NCBI GenBank assembly: GCA_044225565.1
Contig: JBGAIL010000261.1
Span: forward strand, 1 to 5,146
From: CAVXAE01 sp044225565
GTDB taxonomy: Bacteria > Pseudomonadota > Gammaproteobacteria > Steroidobacterales > Steroidobacteraceae
Direction: 5' to 3'
DNA length: 5,146 nt
Part shown: positions 5,089 to 5,146 of the stretch, piece by piece
How the letters are laid out: every line of letters starts with the position of its first letter
Numbering within the stretch: position 1 is the first letter of the stretch
The notes under the pieces: model-generated
The model's input: the letters and a program-made list of their open reading frames with translations, nothing else
Told to the model about the DNA's origin: nothing
The model's database searches: none
Program-made: the position numbers and the translations under genes

Positions 5089-5146
5089 ACGACGTGCGCT
5101 CCGTGGCGAAGATGGGGTCAGGTCTTGCAATGTGCGGCCCGTCCAC
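5085..5146 (+). CDS. Open frame after fliN, possible start of fliO, cut by window edge; uncertain
   Basis: An ATG overlapping the fliN stop (ATGA) opens a frame that stays open for 20 codons to the edge, beginning MNDVRSVAKMGSGLAM. Position and overlap are what one expects of fliO, the next gene in the usual fliLMNOPQR order. However, the residues show no start of the FliO membrane segment, and from about 5113 the bases look like the edge of a mobile element (see separate entry). This may be a short read-through frame rather than a real gene. Confidence 0.3.
   Translation, partial: MNDVRSVAKMGSGLAMCGPS
5113..5146. mobile_element. Possible end of a RAYT/IS200-like element or related repeat
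   Basis: The bases TGGGGTCAGGTCTTGCAATG (5113-5132) match, from memory, a motif family that recurs near REP-associated tyrosine transposase (Y1/IS200-like) genes in gammaproteobacterial genomes. The window ends before a transposase frame or second end can be seen, so orientation and identity are unproven. Confidence 0.35.

Noticed and set aside
1..5146. CRISPR arrays, tRNA or rRNA genes
   Set aside because: No regularly spaced repeats, no tRNA-like cloverleaf or rRNA motif was seen; the window is almost fully occupied by protein genes.

Overview
The window is GC-rich and tightly packed bacterial DNA. It most likely comes from a high-GC gammaproteobacterium with a polar-type flagellar system. 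The reasons are the fliL-fliM-fliN gene order, a sigma-54 (-24/-12) promoter directly upstream of fliL, and a FliM N-terminus reading LNQDEIDALIHG. The genus cannot be fixed from this sequence alone.

Left part (1-3016): an aromatic-catabolism locus of the homoprotocatechuate (3,4-dihydroxyphenylacetate) meta-cleavage type. On the minus strand, cut by the left edge, is the first 133 codons of an aldehyde dehydrogenase that closely resembles HpaE (5-carboxymethyl-2-hydroxymuconate semialdehyde dehydrogenase). Diverging from it on the plus strand is a type I (VOC-fold) extradiol dioxygenase of the homoprotocatechuate 2,3-dioxygenase family, with all metal ligands and catalytic residues visible. 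The two genes encode consecutive steps: ring opening of the catechol, then oxidation of the resulting semialdehyde. They share a 134-bp divergent control region with one -10-like hexamer facing each way. After the dioxygenase, in the same direction and with gaps of 18 and 28 bases, come a RidA/YjgF-family protein and a YeiH/UPF0324-family membrane protein. Neither is a standard member of this pathway.

Middle (3017-3165): a 149-bp gap separates catabolism from motility. It holds a small hairpin, a perfect 16-bp palindrome followed by a short T run, and a near-consensus sigma-54 promoter.

Right part (3166-5146): the start of the flagellar switch/export operon. fliL overlaps fliM by ATGA, and fliN follows 13 bases after fliM. 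FliL is the membrane protein associated with the stator and basal body. FliM and FliN form the C-ring switch that binds CheY-P and sets rotation direction. After fliN the expected gene is fliO. A reading frame does open there with an ATGA overlap, but the last ~35 bases carry a GGGGTCAGGTCTTGCA-type motif that I associate with the ends of RAYT/IS200-like elements. The operon may therefore be interrupted just at the window edge.

I found no clear sign of a wholly new biological system. The points most worth checking are the possible element at the right edge, the RidA and YeiH genes attached to the dioxygenase, and the apparent Gln at a substrate-carboxylate position of the dioxygenase.
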